A stretch of 64,000 nucleotides of DNA from Panicum virgatum (GCF_016808335.1 NC_053139.1:38994464-39058463), one strand, 5' to 3'. Shown: positions 20,167-32,915, counted from the first letter of the stretch. Translations and numbers: made by a program. Notes: generated from the letters alone by a model not told the origin.

Positions 20167-23100
20167 ATGTCGGCGTCCTCCACCACGTCGGCCACCAGCC
20201 CTAGCACCGGCCAGGGCACCCTCCCCGCTGCGCACGACAACGTCGTTCCGGTCTTCGTCAATCCGTACGCCTCCGTCAACGTCAAGACCCACGTCCCCAT
20301 CGAGCTCGACCTCTGACTGCCCAACTACAACCAGTGGAACGCCTTCTTCACCACCATGTGCGGCAAGTTCGGCCTTCTAGGTCACATCGACGGCACCATC
20401 GCAACCCGTTTGGCTGATCCCACCTGGAATCAGCCCGACGCTTGTGTGCGCAGCTGGATGTACGGCTCCGTCTCCGATGGCGTCCTTGACCTTGCCATGG
20501 CGCCGGATCAGACCGCCCGCGACCTCTACACGGCCATCCATGATCTGTTCCAGGCGAACCAGGAGCCGCGCGCTGTCATCCTGAACCAGGAGCTCACTTC
20601 CTCGACTCAGGGTGATCTCCCCATCGAAGCCTACGCCGCGCAGCGGAAGCAGAACGCCGACGCTCTTCGCGACGTCGGCCACCCCGTGCAGGACCGTCAG
20701 CTACTGCTCACCCTGCTGAACGGCCTCAACCCGCGCCTCTCCAACACCGCCGATTTCATCGCCAACACGAGGCCGCTGCCGTCCTTCACCTCAGCGGTGA
20801 ACATGCTTCGTCTGAAGGAACTCCGCCTCGCCAACGACAACAAGGTCTCCTCCAACTCCGCCCTTGATGCTTCGACTACGGTTGCCTGTACCTCGCCTTC
20901 CTGCCGCTCCACGCCCTCGTCCTCGTAGCCTCGTGGCGGTGGCAAGGGCAAGGGCGGCAAGGGTGGCGGCAACGGCGGCGGCAACAACGGTGGCGGTGGT
21001 GGTCGCGGCGGCGGCCGCAACCAACAGCAGCACGGCGGCCAGGGTTCCCAGAATGGAACGCAACCCGGTGCCCCGCCCAACAGCCCATGGGTCTGCTTCA
21101 ACCCGTGGGCCTGGGGCCCACAGCAGCAGTGCGTCCTCCCATGGCGCCGCTCCCTCAGGCACACACTGCCTTCGCACCGTTGCAGGTGTCGCCTCCTGCG
21201 CCGGCGCCCGCCGGCTACCCTGCGCCAGGTGGCTGGGACCAGGCGGGTCTCATTGCCGCCCTGAACCAGATGGCACTTCAGGGCGCCAATCCATGGGTGC
21301 TCGACATCGGAGCGACATCGCACATGTCCTCCAATGACGGTATCCTTTTCTCCCGCCTTCCCCATTTGCCGTCTTTCATTACCGTCGGCAATGGCTCTTC
21401 TATCCCAATTTGTAGTCGTGGCACTTCTACCTTGTCTCTAGCTGATCACACCTTTAAACTCAATAATGTTCTTGTCGCTCCTCAACTTGTACACAACTTA
21501 CTATCTATTCGACAGTTTACTCGCGACAATAACTGTTCTATTGAGTTTGACGCCCTTGGCTTTTCTGTGAAGGACCCGAAGACCAGGACCGTGATTCTTC
21601 GCTGCAATATCGATGGGGATCTTTATACCATCCCTTCCACCCCGCCCCCAGCCTCCTGTCATCTCGCCGATGCCTCCGCCTTGCTGTGGCATTCACGTCT
21701 TGGTCATCCTGCGCCTGTCGCCATAGCTTCACTTAATAAGTTATTAGCTATATCATGTAAACATACCATACGTGGTCTCTGTCATGCTTGCCAGCTTGGC
21801 AAACACTTTCGGTTGCCATTTACTAGTTCAGCATCTAGCACTTCAGCTCCCTTTGAACTCGTTCATTGTGATGTTTGGACATCACCAGTGCTCAGTATTT
21901 CTGGTTTTAAATATTATCTTGTTATAGTCGATGATTTCAGTCACTATTGTTGGATGTTTCCTCTTAGGCAGAAATCAGAGGTTCATAATCATATTGTCAA
22001 TTTTGTTGCTTATGCTCACACTCAATTCAGCTTGCCTATTCGCTGCTTTCAGGCAGATAACGGCACCGAGTTCGTCAACAACGCCACTGCTACGTTCCTC
22101 GCTACACGTGGCGTTCTTCTTCGCACCTCGTGCCCTTACACCTCCGCTCAGAATGGCAAGGCTGAACGGATGATGCGCACCTTGAACAATACCATCCGCA
22201 CCCTACTGATCCATGCCTCCATGCCTCCCACCTACTGGGCAGAAGCTTTGGCCACCGCTGTAGTTTTGCTCAACCGGCGCCCCTCCACGTCCATCAACAA
22301 TGACATTCCCTATCATCGGCTATATCACAAGATGCCAGATTACTCCATACTTCGGGTCTTTGGCTGTCTGTGCTATCCTAACCTTAGTGCCACGACATCT
22401 CACAAATTGGCTCCTCGCTCATCAGCCTGCGTCTTCATCGGTTATCCTTCCTCCCACAAGGGCTATCGCTGCCTGGATCTCTCCACTCGTAGAGTGATCA
22501 TATCTCGACACATTGTGTTTGATGAAGCTAACTTTCCGTTCGCGGTTACCAAGCCGCCACCGGAATCACTTGACTTCCTTGTGCAGGGTCGTCCTCCCGC
22601 GCCAGCTCCGTCCTCGGACGTTGAGCGAACGCGGTCCTCCATCGATCAGTCGGACCTGGCCGACCTGGACCCTGCCGTTATTTGGCATGGCCCCATCTGC
22701 CACACCCCACTGGCGCCCGCCGGCCTTTCACCGGCGCTGCAGAGCCTGCGCAGGCCTCTGCCCCGGCCGGCTCTCCAGCCGACCACCAGCCGGCCGCTGC
22801 GGCCGTACAGCGGCCGCCTGCCGGTGCTCACCGGCCTCTCCGCGTCTACGTCCGGCAACTACGACCTCCGGAGCACGTCTAGGGCCCTGTGCGGGCGACT
22901 CCTCTTCAGCACAGGGCGGCGCCGGCTCCTTCTCCGATACCTCGCGCCCAGCCCTCCCTTGGGCCGACGCGGGTCTCCGTGCCGCGTGCGCCGGCATCGT
23001 CCCGTCTGGTGACTCGGGCTCAGACGAGCTCCCTTCCACCGCCACTAGACCGCCTCACGCTTTCCGCGACTCACGCCTCACCACTCCCGGCCAACTATCG

Positions 23101-24635
23101 CAGCGCCCTCGCCGACCCCAATTGGCGCGCTGCGATGGTTGATGAGTACAGGGCGCTCATCGACAACGGCACCTGGCGGCTTGTCCCTCGCCCGCTTCGT
23201 GCCAATGTTGTCTCCGGCAAGTGGATCTTCAAGCACAAGTACCACTCCGACGGCTCCCTCGCTCGCCATAAGGCCCGGTGGGTCGTCCGCGGGTTCTCAC
23301 AGCAGCATGGACTCGACTACGACGAGACTTTCAGTCCGGTTGTCAAACCGGCCACGATTTGGGTCATCCTCAGCCTCGCCGTATCTCGCTCTTGGCCGAT
23401 CCATCAGCTCGACGTGAAGAATGCCTTCCTTCATGGTCATTTGGAGGAGACAGTCTACTGCTAGCAGCCGCCTGGATTTGTTGATCCGACTGCCCCAGAT
23501 CACGTCTGTCTCCTGCAAAAGTCCTTATACGGACTCAAGAAGACTCCTCGGGCTTGGTACCAGCGCTTCGCCAGTTACATCAGCACCCTGGGTTTCGCTG
23601 CTTCGGTATCGGACACCTCTCTCATTGTTTACAAAGGGGGCGGTCATATTGCTTACTTATTGCTCTACGTTGATGACATCGTCCTCACAGCTTCCTCAAC
23701 TGCCCTACTTCACCGCATCACTGAGCGTCTACACTCGGAGTTCGCCATGACAGACTTGGGAGATCTTCATCACTTCCTCGGGATCTATGTCACCCGTTCT
23801 ACTGATGGTCTCTTTTTGTCTCAGCGACAATATGCGGTGGATCTTCTTCAGCGTGCTGGCATGACCAAGTGTCACTCTACAGCCACACCCGTTGACACTC
23901 GAGCCAAGCTGTCTGCAACAGATGGTGATCCTGTTGAGGATGCCTCGCAGTACCGGAGTCTCGCCGATGCACTTTCAGTACCTCACGCTGACTCGACCCG
24001 ATATCGCCTACGCTGTTCAGCAGGTGTGTCTCTCCATGCATGATCCCCGCGAGCCTCATCTTGCGCTGCTCAAGCGGATCTTGCGCTATGTGAAGGGCAC
24101 ACTGTCTAATGGTCTTCACATTGGCACTGGACCAGTGGATCGCCTCACAGCCTACTCTGATGCAGATTGGGCCGGCTGTCCGGATTCTCGACGGTCTACT
24201 TCCGGCTACTGTGTCTTCCTCGGCGATAATCTGGTGTCTTGGTCTTCCAAACGCCAGACCACAGTCTCCCGCTCGAGTGCAGAGGCTGAGTATCGAGCAG
24301 TCGCACATGCTGTGGCTGAGTCTTGCTGGCTTCGTCAGCTTCTTCAGGAGCTTCATATGCCCTTCTCTTCGGCGACTCTGGTCTACTGTGACAACATCAG
24401 TGCTGTATATATGACGGCTAACCCTGTTCATCATCGTCGCACGAAGCATATAGAGATTTACATCCACTTTGTCCGCGACAAGGTGTCTTTGGGACAGGTT
24501 CGAGTGCTTCATGTTCCATCCTCTCATCAGTTCGCGGATATCATGACCAAAGGCTTACCTGTACAGTTATTTACTGATTTTCGATCCAGTCTTTGCGTTC
24601 GGGATCCTCCCGATTCGACTGCGGGAGGGTATTAG
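20167..24635 (+). pseudogene. Copia gag-pol of the Ale-like element
   Basis: Gag begins at ATG 20167 and covers the UBN2-type region, followed by a Gly/Lys/Arg-rich stretch at about 20930-21030. The protease core reads WVLDIGATSHMS near 21295. GAG-pre-integrase LLWHSRLGH is at about 21685. The integrase shows HCDVW, QADNGTEF and QNGKAE (D, D, E all present). Reverse transcriptase shows LDVKNAFLHG and LLLYVDDIV. RNase H shows YSDADWAGC and SSAEAEYRA, ending at TAG 24633-24635. Breaks: TGA at 20314-20316, TAG at 20926-20928, a frame change before 21240, a frame change between about 22560 and 22900, TAG at 23462-23464, and a frame change near 23960. The protease has DIG in place of DTG. Confidence 0.88.
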
Positions 24636-24774
24636 AGATATGTATAGTTGACTTGCCTTGTACTCTAAGTCTTGTAGACTCTTACTTGTACATCAAGCCG
24701 TCTCGTCTATATATATGAAAGGTCACCCCCCCAATCAGGGTGTGTGGTGTTTCCCCAATCTGTATCTCTCTACA
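24630..24774 (+). repeat. 3' LTR of the Ale-like element
   Basis: 145 bp, nearly the same as 19928-20071, preceded by the purine tract GCGGGAGGG and followed by TSD ACTTC. The gag-pol stop overlaps its first bases. Confidence 0.9.
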
Positions 24775-24779
24775 ACTTC

Positions 24780-25210
24780 CTCCCTCCTGCTCTCGTTGCT
24801 TCCTTCCACTTCCTCAGTACTAGGGGAGGAGGTATCCTGCTGACTGCATGGCGGAACACCTGCCAACTCCTTCACTATGGAGTCGTTTATCACTAGGAGG
24901 CGCATCGAGGCATGAAGTTGAGGTGGTGCTCATGAGGTCGGGTGCATCGCGCGAGGAGCTCGATGACACCGGTAGCCACGCTGCTCAACGACGCCGGCAG
25001 TCCCGCCACCGCGTCCTCCCCTCCGGGCTCTGGCAGACGCCCGGCCGGGCCATCGTCAACAGCAGCTGATACAAGTTCGTTCCTAGGCCTAGGCCTGCTG
25101 CAGACAGCCCGTTATGCTCTTCGCTCAAAAAAAGAGAGAAAAACATGGGCCCTTAAACTATAGGTGACAAGTTCGTTCCGCGACTAGTTTTATTTCTGAA
25201 ACGTCTACTT
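24780..25210. other. Spacer, no gene recognised
   Basis: Moderately GC-rich. Frames of 60-75 codons overlap each other and lack motifs. It continues the host sequence interrupted by the Ale-like element. Confidence 0.35.
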
Positions 25211-25484
25211 GGATCATCTCCAAGAAATTAGCCAAATTATTTTATAAAGATAAATTTAACTATTATTAAACAAAAAATATCTCCAACAGACTTTGTACAT
25301 GACTCTTCAAATTTAGTGGTTCTTCATTCTACCCCGTTCTCGCTCTATTTTTAGATAGCCTACCTCACTAGCCATCATACAGAGTCTGTGGAGTACTCTA
25401 TTATTTGTTTGTCAAATCTATTTTTAAGAGTAGCTAAATTATTAAACTTGGCTAGTCTTTTTTGCTAATCTCTTGGAGATGCTT
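25211..25484. mobile_element. MITE with ATCTCCAAG ends
   Basis: The left end GATCATCTCCAAGAAATTAGC and the right end, inverted, AAGCATCTCCAAGAGATTAGC form terminal inverted repeats of about 20 bp around an AT-rich core. The TSD is not clear. Confidence 0.65.
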
Positions 25485-26489
25485 TCGGCTCGGTAAAAAT
25501 TAACGTTGAGAGTTTGGAACTACTAGTATCACACAAAAACTGGACGGCCGGAGACCTGTCTGTTCGGCTGCAGCTCTCCGCGGCTCGCCGGACGGCCCGA
25601 GACCTCCATGACCGCTTGCAGCAGCCATGAACGGCGATCGCTCCTCGGCTCATGTATGGCTTCGTGCACCGCGGACAGTCCACTGCCTGCCTGGGCCACA
25701 CTCTCGCGGTCTCGCCTCCATGAGCTGCTCTGCGCGTCCGCGGAAGCGGCGGCGTTCTGGCCTATGTGCTCGGCGGCGTGGTGCCGTACAAACGGGCGCT
25801 GCGGTTCCGCCTTGCTGTCCTGTGTTGCAGCTCACATCCTCGAGATCAAGATGTTCTGACTACCAATGGGCCTCGTAGGTCCACTCGGCCCAAGAAGGCA
25901 AACCCGCGCGTCTTCCACCCAAAATGGAGCAAGTAGTGTGTACGAGTACTTTGCACGCGCCTTGGCGTGGCCTTCCCCCCTCAAGATAAGCAAATGTATA
26001 ATGCACATATCTAGAATGGAATGTGTAATCCGCAGAGGTATTATTTAGTCTTCTAATAGGAATCTAAATACATATGGTGTTTTCATGTCGGTAGGAAGTT
26101 ATAATCCTGATCAAAGGATGTAACAAAGGATGTAACAGAAAACACATAGCCTCCTGCTATTGTAGCTGAGCTCTCTGCTGCTACCTGCTTCAGCACTGCG
26201 ACCAACAATCAGCACCAAAGGCACCCTTGCTGCAAAGCCCGGACATGTAGCCTGTGAGAAGGATATCCCCTATCTGAAAAGTGCACAACAGAGAAGGAAA
26301 TTTTGTTACTAAGCATGGGAAGCCATATAAGGGAAGCTGAAGCAAAGGTTTGGAGCACCGATGTATTCGGTTCCTAGATTTGGAGCAAGCAGGTGTTTTT
26401 CGAGCATATTGTTGTAGCCATATTGAAAGACAATGTGGTCTGATTATAGCATGAAAAGAAGAAAGGCATGGGTTGGACCTGAACAAAAG
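25485..26489. other. Spacer, no gene recognised
   Basis: It includes a GC-rich patch at 25540-25860 with overlapping 60-80 codon frames on both strands, none with a recognisable domain. The remainder is AT-rich. Confidence 0.35.
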
Positions 26490-26492
26490 TAA

Positions 26493-26920
26493 GAGCATCT
26501 CCAGCAGTTTGCCATATTTTACTTGGCATATCTTGTGTTTTGCCAACTTCTAAAAAGATATGCTAAATAAAAAAAGAGCTTATCTCCAATAGTTTGGCAT
26601 AATTCACTTGCCAAACTCAGATCTAACTTACATCAGGAACCCTGAGAGAAAAACAAAATTATATTTATGCCCTTCCACATCTTGAAAACATAAATCAGGA
26701 ACCCTTCTCTGTTATTTATTTCTTTTTTCACCCTCCCACCTGACTAGAAACCACGATGCCAACGGCGCACCGCGCGCGTATATTTACGCGCTGGAGGCTA
26801 GTTTTTCCCAAGTTGCCAAAAATTGCCAAGTCTTTTGTCAAACTGTTGGAGGAGTATTTTTAACGTTTTTGCCAAAAATCAAAGATGGCAACTCGATTTG
26901 CCAAACTGCTGGAGATGCTC
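26493..26920. mobile_element. Tourist-type (PIF/Harbinger) MITE
   Basis: The ends GAGCATCTCCAGCAGTTTG are perfect inverted repeats over 19 bp. TAA is duplicated at 26490-26492 and 26921-26923. A TAA target duplication with such ends fits PIF/Harbinger MITEs. 428 bp, non-coding. Confidence 0.8.
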
Positions 26921-27068
26921 TAATTTAGGGAAGAACAGAGGGTTAGAGCAAAAACCAATACCGGGCACAAAACCAATCCATAATCAAGATGCTGCAAAAT
27001 TTTAAAACAGAACTTTTAGTATATAATTCTTGTATGCTTGATGTGGTACATAGATATGCTGCCCTCAG

Positions 27069-27671
27069 TGTTGGAAATATGCCCTAGAGGCAATCATATT
27101 TCCTTGTATTCATGGTTAATAAAGTGTACCTTGAATATTCATGGATGACAACTTGTTTTGATTAATGCTTATGCGAAATATTTGTGAAACTCTATACTTG
27201 TATGAATATTCTAAAATGTTCCTAGTCGGAGTTCATGTGAGGACACATGAATATTAGACTAGCACATGTATTAGTTGATTGACTATGTTTCATAAGTCAT
27301 GGACATGGGGATGTCAAACTAATAATGTGGGCTCATGTGAGATATGAGACTGAACTGACCCAACACGAGATAATGACTTCTCATTACACAATATGTACGC
27401 TGTGTCCTAAGACCTGAGATCGTCGTATGTACTCAAGATGTGAACCGACTTACTTAGGAGCCATCAAACGCTGCACCGTAACAGGGTAGTCATAAAGGTG
27501 GCTTTCGGGTCTGTCAAGAAGCATGCTGTGAGACATAGTCGGTCAAGATGGGATTTGCCCCTCTCTACAAGAGAGAGATATATCTGGCCCCTCGAGTGAT
27601 TCGGATCAGGAAATGCATGGCCATGCTGGGGTTAAGAGTTAACCAAGGGTTCCGAATCACAGGATCGAGAA
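27069..27671 (+). repeat. 5' LTR, left part, of the plus-strand Angela-like element
   Basis: Collinear with 38712-39314 of the 3' LTR with a few percent difference. Homology stops at GGATCGAGA, where unrelated sequence begins. Confidence 0.85.
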
Positions 27672-30600
27672 TGAAGTGTCCCCTCATAAGAGAAGACTTA
27701 AAAGTGATACAATATCAGTCCCAGGAGGCTGATAACACTTTTATTACATAAGATGGTACATCACCGTACAACTCTATGTGGAAGTGGGCAGTGAAGTGCC
27801 ACTATCGCGAGGATAATAACTAACACCCACACAACGATATTAACTACGAAAAGGGGGTCATCAGAGTCTTGCGCCATACAGAACTTCCTGCGGGTGACCC
27901 TATCCACAGGCAAGGTTGGGTGCAGGACGGAACCACTACTCAACGTCTTCGGGTACGAAGTCTGGGTCTTCCTCTGTAAAAATTAAGAATGGGGTGAGTA
28001 CAAACGTACTCAGCAAGTCCAACCACACCCACGGAGGGGTATAAACAGAATATAATGCACAGAGTAAATCTAGGATAAGGCTAGGGTTTAGTTTGCGGAA
28101 AGCTAAGTTTTATGCAAGGGTTCATTTGAAAGAAAGGATTTTCAAAGCAAGTTTTCTTGTACCGAGCAACACGTAGTGTTGATCCACACATGATCCGAGT
28201 TTTAAACTGCTACTGGACTCCTCATCCGCCGTAGCACACGGCACAACTGCCGGACATTTTTCCAAAACAACTCACGCTAACCCATCCCAAAAGAAACACT
28301 AGTTGCGTGACCACACCGTAACTCACCCAATACCGTGGGCACGGCTATTTGAATAGATTTTAACTCTGCAGAGGTGTGTAACTTTACCCACAAGCGGGGT
28401 ACCACAGCTCGATCACCGTAGTGTCGGTGCAGATCCCAACAAAGCCATTACCCACCTTAGCTAGACCTGACTAGCCATCACGGGATCCACCAAGGGGTCA
28501 TTGACCTATCACAGAGGTTTTAACTGGGGCATAAGTCACACAGAGTTAATCCCTTCTCCTTGATCACCCGTTGCTCTCAGCTCTCATAATGGTTATCAGA
28601 CTAACTAGTGGAGTTTATGCTAAGTCGTTGCCCATACAACGGTCGAGTGGTTTGCACGATAGTGGAGTTAGGTGCGATGACACACCCACTCGGTCCTTAA
28701 TTGTGACAAGATGGATATCTCCCTTCCTTGCTCAACCACACAGGTTAGAGCACACCATTCGGCAGCTCACACAGAAGTGCCATCCATCCCATCTAAACTC
28801 ATCTTTCGAAAATTCCATATTTTTCTCTTCCCACACACTCACGCATTTTCCTTTTATAAAATAAGTTGTATCGTGTTTAAGGTCCTAAGCGTTCTAGCAG
28901 CGATTAACGTCCAAACAATTCACATTCAGACATTAATCTAGGTGGTCAAGGAATAGTTATAACAAATCAAGGGGTGGCTATCCAACCATGTTTTCAGCAG
29001 ACAAAATATATGCAGTTTTGTAAAACAGGCCAATAGGTTGTGTTTATAAAAACTAGGACAAAATATGCATCAAAGGGCGGGATTGAACTTGCCGTCTTCA
29101 AGGCCTTCCGGGAAGTCCTGATCGAGGTACTGTCCTTCGGGTTCGGGGTCGCGAAACTGTCCTCGTTCGCTTGCTCGCAGTACTGCTCATTGACGGGCTC
29201 TCCCTCGTTCACACCGTGATCTACGTCATATACAAACAAACACACAATCAAGAAAAAGAAATAAAAGTTTTATCGTTGAGCTTGAATCGGAAACAATTAA
29301 GATATGGAGATAGGGGTAATATTTTTGGGCAGTTTTCTAATGGCATGGCCAAAATTATGTTAGAAATGGTATGGTAAAGTTTCAGGTCGATCGGAGGATT
29401 TTTGGCGCATGAAATGATAAGCCGATCGAGTTAAAGGATTTAATCCGGAGCTTTAGGATTAATCGGTGATTACTTTATAAATGAGAAGGGCTTAGTTGGG
29501 ATTGTTAGAGATGTTATTGCTACTCTAAAAATGAGCTCGACAGAGACTAGGGTCACTGAAAATGATGGTATAATAGTTGGGTGGAATTTAGGAAAAAGAA
29601 TCAATGGAATCGGAGTTGAATTGGAAAAGATGCGTGGGACATATGGCTGGCTGTTTAAATAATTCCGAAAATGATTAATCCTAAATGGGGGAGGGGTTCA
29701 CGTGCACGTGCTAGGCTTTAATCGGGTTGGGCTAATGGCTCGTAGGCCTGGCTGCTGGTTTGGGCTTGGCGATTGGCAAATGGGCTGGTGGAGGGGTTCT
29801 TTAGACAAAAGAAAGGAAGGGGGGCTTTGGGGAAAATCCCCTTTCTTCTTCCTCGTGTCGACAGAACAGGGGACGGGAGGAGGCCGACTGGGGGGGGTTG
29901 GGGGCGCCGGTGCTCCGGGGCGAGGTGGCGGCCGGGAAGTGAGGCAAAAGGGAGAGGGAGCCGAGGGGAGTCTATCCCCCTACTCACCTCGGGCGGAGGC
30001 AGCGTGAGGTGGCCTGGCCATGGCGGCGGCTAGAGCTCGGCGACGGCTCTGGTGGCTGCGGTGCTGCAGAGCTTGGGAAGGGGAGGTGGCGGCCAGAATG
30101 GCTTGGTGGTGGTGGAGAGCAGCTCCATGACTCTATTTATAGACCGGGGAATGGAGGGGTGGCGGGGCACGCGGCGGTGGAGATGGCCGGCGAGCGGCGC
30201 GGCGAGCCTTAATGGCGTTCGGTCGCGTTTGTGTGTCGCGGAGCGGTGTATGCATCGAGGGTGGCGTCCAGGAGCGGGGCGCGCACGTGGCCGGTGGCTG
30301 TGGCCGACGTCGAGCTTGGCTCGCGCCCCCGCGTCGAGGCGGCACAAGCGGTGGCACTGTTCGCGCACAGTGCGCGTACGGTGGCGACGGCCAGGCGATG
30401 TGACAAGGCCGGCAGCGGCGAGCGGTGCGGCGAGCGGCACGGCCGCGTGAAGCGTGTGCGCGCGTTCGTGGACGGGAGGGTGGCGGCGTGCGGCTTGGCA
30501 GCGGGCGTCGCGGCGGGCGGCGCGACGCACGGCATGGCCACGCGGTGCGCGTGCGCACGCGCGGGCAGGGAGCGCGTTGAGGCGTGGGAGGCGTCAACGG

Positions 30601-31092
30601 TTAGCGCGACGAGGCGGAGCTAGCAGGTACAGCGAGGCAACAAGGCGAGGGGCAGCGATGGACAGTGGAGCTTGGAGAGAGGAATTAGTGGTGATGGGCC
30701 GGTGGCTGGCTGGCGGCACTGCTCGGCGGCGACTGGCGTGGTCACCGAGGCGGGGACGCAGGTCTCCGGCGATGGGTGGCACGGCAGCGCAGCAAGCTGC
30801 CGAGACGTGCGACAGCTCGTGAGTGCGCTTGCGGCTGCGGCCACAACAGAGCGTGCGCGAGCGATGAGGTGGGCAAGTGGGCACAACAGTGGGGATGCAA
30901 GGGATGGGGCGAGCGCGGTCGTCGGCTTTTGCTCAGCGTGCGTGCTCGAGTGCGAGGGGGCCTGGCACAGTGAGTCTGCGAGTGGCATTGGATTCTCTCG
31001 AGTGCTCTACAAGTGTGCAGGTGTGTGCGTGCTGTGCATGGAGAGAAGGATGGAGTGATTAGAGAGAGGATGATTAAGTCAAAGGAGGTTAG
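27671..31092. mobile_element. Unclassified 3.4-kb insertion in the Angela LTR
   Basis: Foreign sequence lies between the two halves of the 5' LTR. About 78 bp of the LTR (matching 39315-39392) is missing at the site. The left 2 kb is mixed AT/GC. The right 1.2 kb (29860-31060) is very GC-rich with overlapping frames on both strands and no known domain. On the minus strand a TATA-like TATAAATAG (30131-30143) precedes the GC-rich-to-AT-rich transition, and AATAAAAG occurs near the far end (about 27735), so it may be a minus-strand transcription unit. It could be a long LTR of a Gypsy-type or non-autonomous retroelement, or captured host DNA. I found no TSD. Confidence 0.45.
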
Positions 31093-31714
31093 GTCTGATA
31101 TAATCTTTGTGTGCGTATATGAGTTGATATATTTTGCTAGAGGCCACTGTCTACTATTGGGCCGAGTAAGAGTACTCGGGCCATGTCTATTCGTATGTGA
31201 GCCCATAGGGTCACACACTTAAGGGAAAGAAGCCTGATAAGGATGAGATCCGAATTAGACTGGGCTTAAACGCACTAATGGGCCTTTTAGGCCCAAAAGA
31301 GGGCGCCCAAGGCAGCCCACCTAAGGGGCTATATAAACAGAGGGGGGCGCCTAAAAACCCTAACCCTAGCTACTGTTCACGCACGTGAAAAGTACCTGCT
31401 ACAGTAGCCACCCCTTTTTTGGCCGCCCCTCCTGTACGCCAAGCCCTAGGTCGCCCTCGCGGACCTAGCAGTCCGGATTGCGGCGCTTCTTCCCGTACGT
31501 GTGGATTTCGTGGAGGTGCTGCACTTGCTGCACAAGGACGAGCCGTTCGTGAGGTGGTTCACGCAACTGCACTGCCGGCTTCCATCTGCACTACACCGAC
31601 GTGCTGCAGAAGTTCCGCAACCGCGCGTCTAGTGGTAATCCCGTGATCTATAACTGCAGTAATCCTGGTTTATGCGGTAGAAAGTTTTTGTTTTTGCTAC
31701 CCCATATTCCTACA
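31093..31714 (+). repeat. 5' LTR, right part, of the plus-strand Angela-like element
   Basis: Collinear with 39393-39996. It contains the LTR TATA box (TATATAAAC near 31330) and ends CATATTCCTACA, followed at 31716 by the primer site GGTATCAAGAGCC. Confidence 0.85.
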
Positions 31715-31715
31715 G

Positions 31716-31729
31716 CGGTATCAAGAGCC
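31716..31729 (+). other. Primer-binding site of the plus-strand Angela-like element
   Basis: CGGTATCAAGAGCC follows the LTR end by one base. It is a slightly degenerate initiator tRNA-Met site compared with the perfect one at 10300-10312. Confidence 0.7.
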
Positions 31730-32575
31730 AGTGTTGTCTCGTTATAGATTCGGATATGTGCATATGGAGATATGCGTAGTTTCAGATCGATCTATGACCC
31801 AGTTTCGTAAACTAGCTGCGAAGATTGTGCACCGACATACTCAAATCGGTCGGTTTTCCGCCATTGGAGTTAAGTGATGCACATAAACCCGGTCGCTGCG
31901 GTTGGAGATCAATGTGATTGGTCGAATCGAAACTTTGAGCATAAGCCAGATGCATGAGATGCATAGGGCAGTAGATTGGATCTAATGCGAATTCCGTTTT
32001 ATTGCAAAAGTGTGTTTTACAGTTAAACAGTCATAACTTTTGCATACAAACTCGGATTTAGGCGAACTTTATATCGATTTGTATCTACAGAAAAAATTAG
32101 ACTTGGTTCAGAATAGCTAATTTATTTTTGCGAAATTTAGATTTGCGAAAATCGGCCCAGAAGATAGAGTTTTCGGCATTTTAAGTTCGGACGTCGGAAT
32201 CGCATAACTCTGTTTTGCAGGTTTTGTGATCGGTATGGCCTCTATGTGTATGTGATGCATGTGTGTAATTGTTTCATGACCTGCGTGTCATGATTATGAC
32301 AATTCGGCCGGAGCCATATGAATTGTTGCATTTTATGTAATGGCCTGCGTGCCAACCTGTGATGATCCAGGTCGTGAATGTAATTTTATTTACTAGCTAT
32401 TAGGTGTAATAGCAAGTTCTAGTTCTTGGAGTTTTTATCACATGAAGAATGGTGCACATGTACATGAAGATGGAGATCAACATGGTGAACAAGTTCCATG
32501 AAGATGGAGATCTACATGGCGAATAAGTTCTATGGAGATGGAGATCACCAGAAGAACAAGGGCCATACTGATTCC
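31730..32575 (+). other. Untranslated leader of the Angela-like element
   Basis: It matches in reverse the leader of the minus-strand copy (about 9500-10297), including GGAGCCATATGAATTGTTGC and the GAAGATGGAGATC repeats. No coding frame is expected. Homology ends near GCCATACTGATTC at about 32575. Confidence 0.7.
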
Positions 32576-32600
32576 TTGGTCTTATAATCATCATGATCAT

Positions 32601-32915
32601 CGGAGGCCGCCCATATTTCTCATTTAGATAACTCCAAATCTCATGGGCGGTTTTCTTGTCCATGATCTCACCAAGAATGCAATTATGCAAAGATCTAAAC
32701 AATATGTTAGTAGCTTGGATGTCTAGATCTAGGCATTTCTCTTGTGTTGGAGTTAGATTTCCTTCATCTAACACATAAGAAAAACCTACATCCACCATCC
32801 ACCACATTCGAGGGCAAATAAATTTAAAATTGCATATCATCCAATTTTTCCATCGTGCAAAATGTGTGCCATCAAAAATATGTGAACACTCAACATCTAG
32901 CCCATAAGTCGCCAT
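32601..32915 (-). pseudogene. Sirevirus gag, N-terminal fragment
   Basis: The frame from ATG at 32915 begins MATYGLDVECSHIFDGTHF and continues with a Trp-rich gag core (FARWKNWM, KKTAHEIWSYLNEKYG). It resembles the Copia gag (UBN2/DUF4219 type) that packages element RNA. It is cut after about 105 codons by the deletion junction. Confidence 0.75.

Larger units (their letters stand above)
19928..24774 (+). mobile_element. Ale/Hopscotch-like Copia retrotransposon, full structure, decayed
   Basis: Short near-identical LTRs (19928-20071, 144 bp; 24630-24774, 145 bp) bound 4.85 kb. A perfect TSD ACTTC is at 19923-19927 and 24775-24779. The primer site TGGTATCAAGAGTC starts at 20072, and the polypurine tract GCGGGAGGG at 24621. 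Both LTRs start TATTAGAG where TGTTAGAG is usual, so the TG end has mutated in both. Short LTRs, a GC-rich coding region and the domain order fit the Ale/Retrofit/Hopscotch lineage. Confidence 0.9.

Noticed and set aside
20697..21365. Minus-strand frame of about 220 codons with Pro/Leu runs
   Set aside because: It is antisense to the Gly-rich gag segment of the Ale-like element; the Pro runs are complements of GGC/GGT repeats.
29700..31060. Many long overlapping frames on both strands
   Set aside because: GC-rich composition gives few stops in any phase; products are Arg/Ala/Gly-rich with no domain, so no gene is called.
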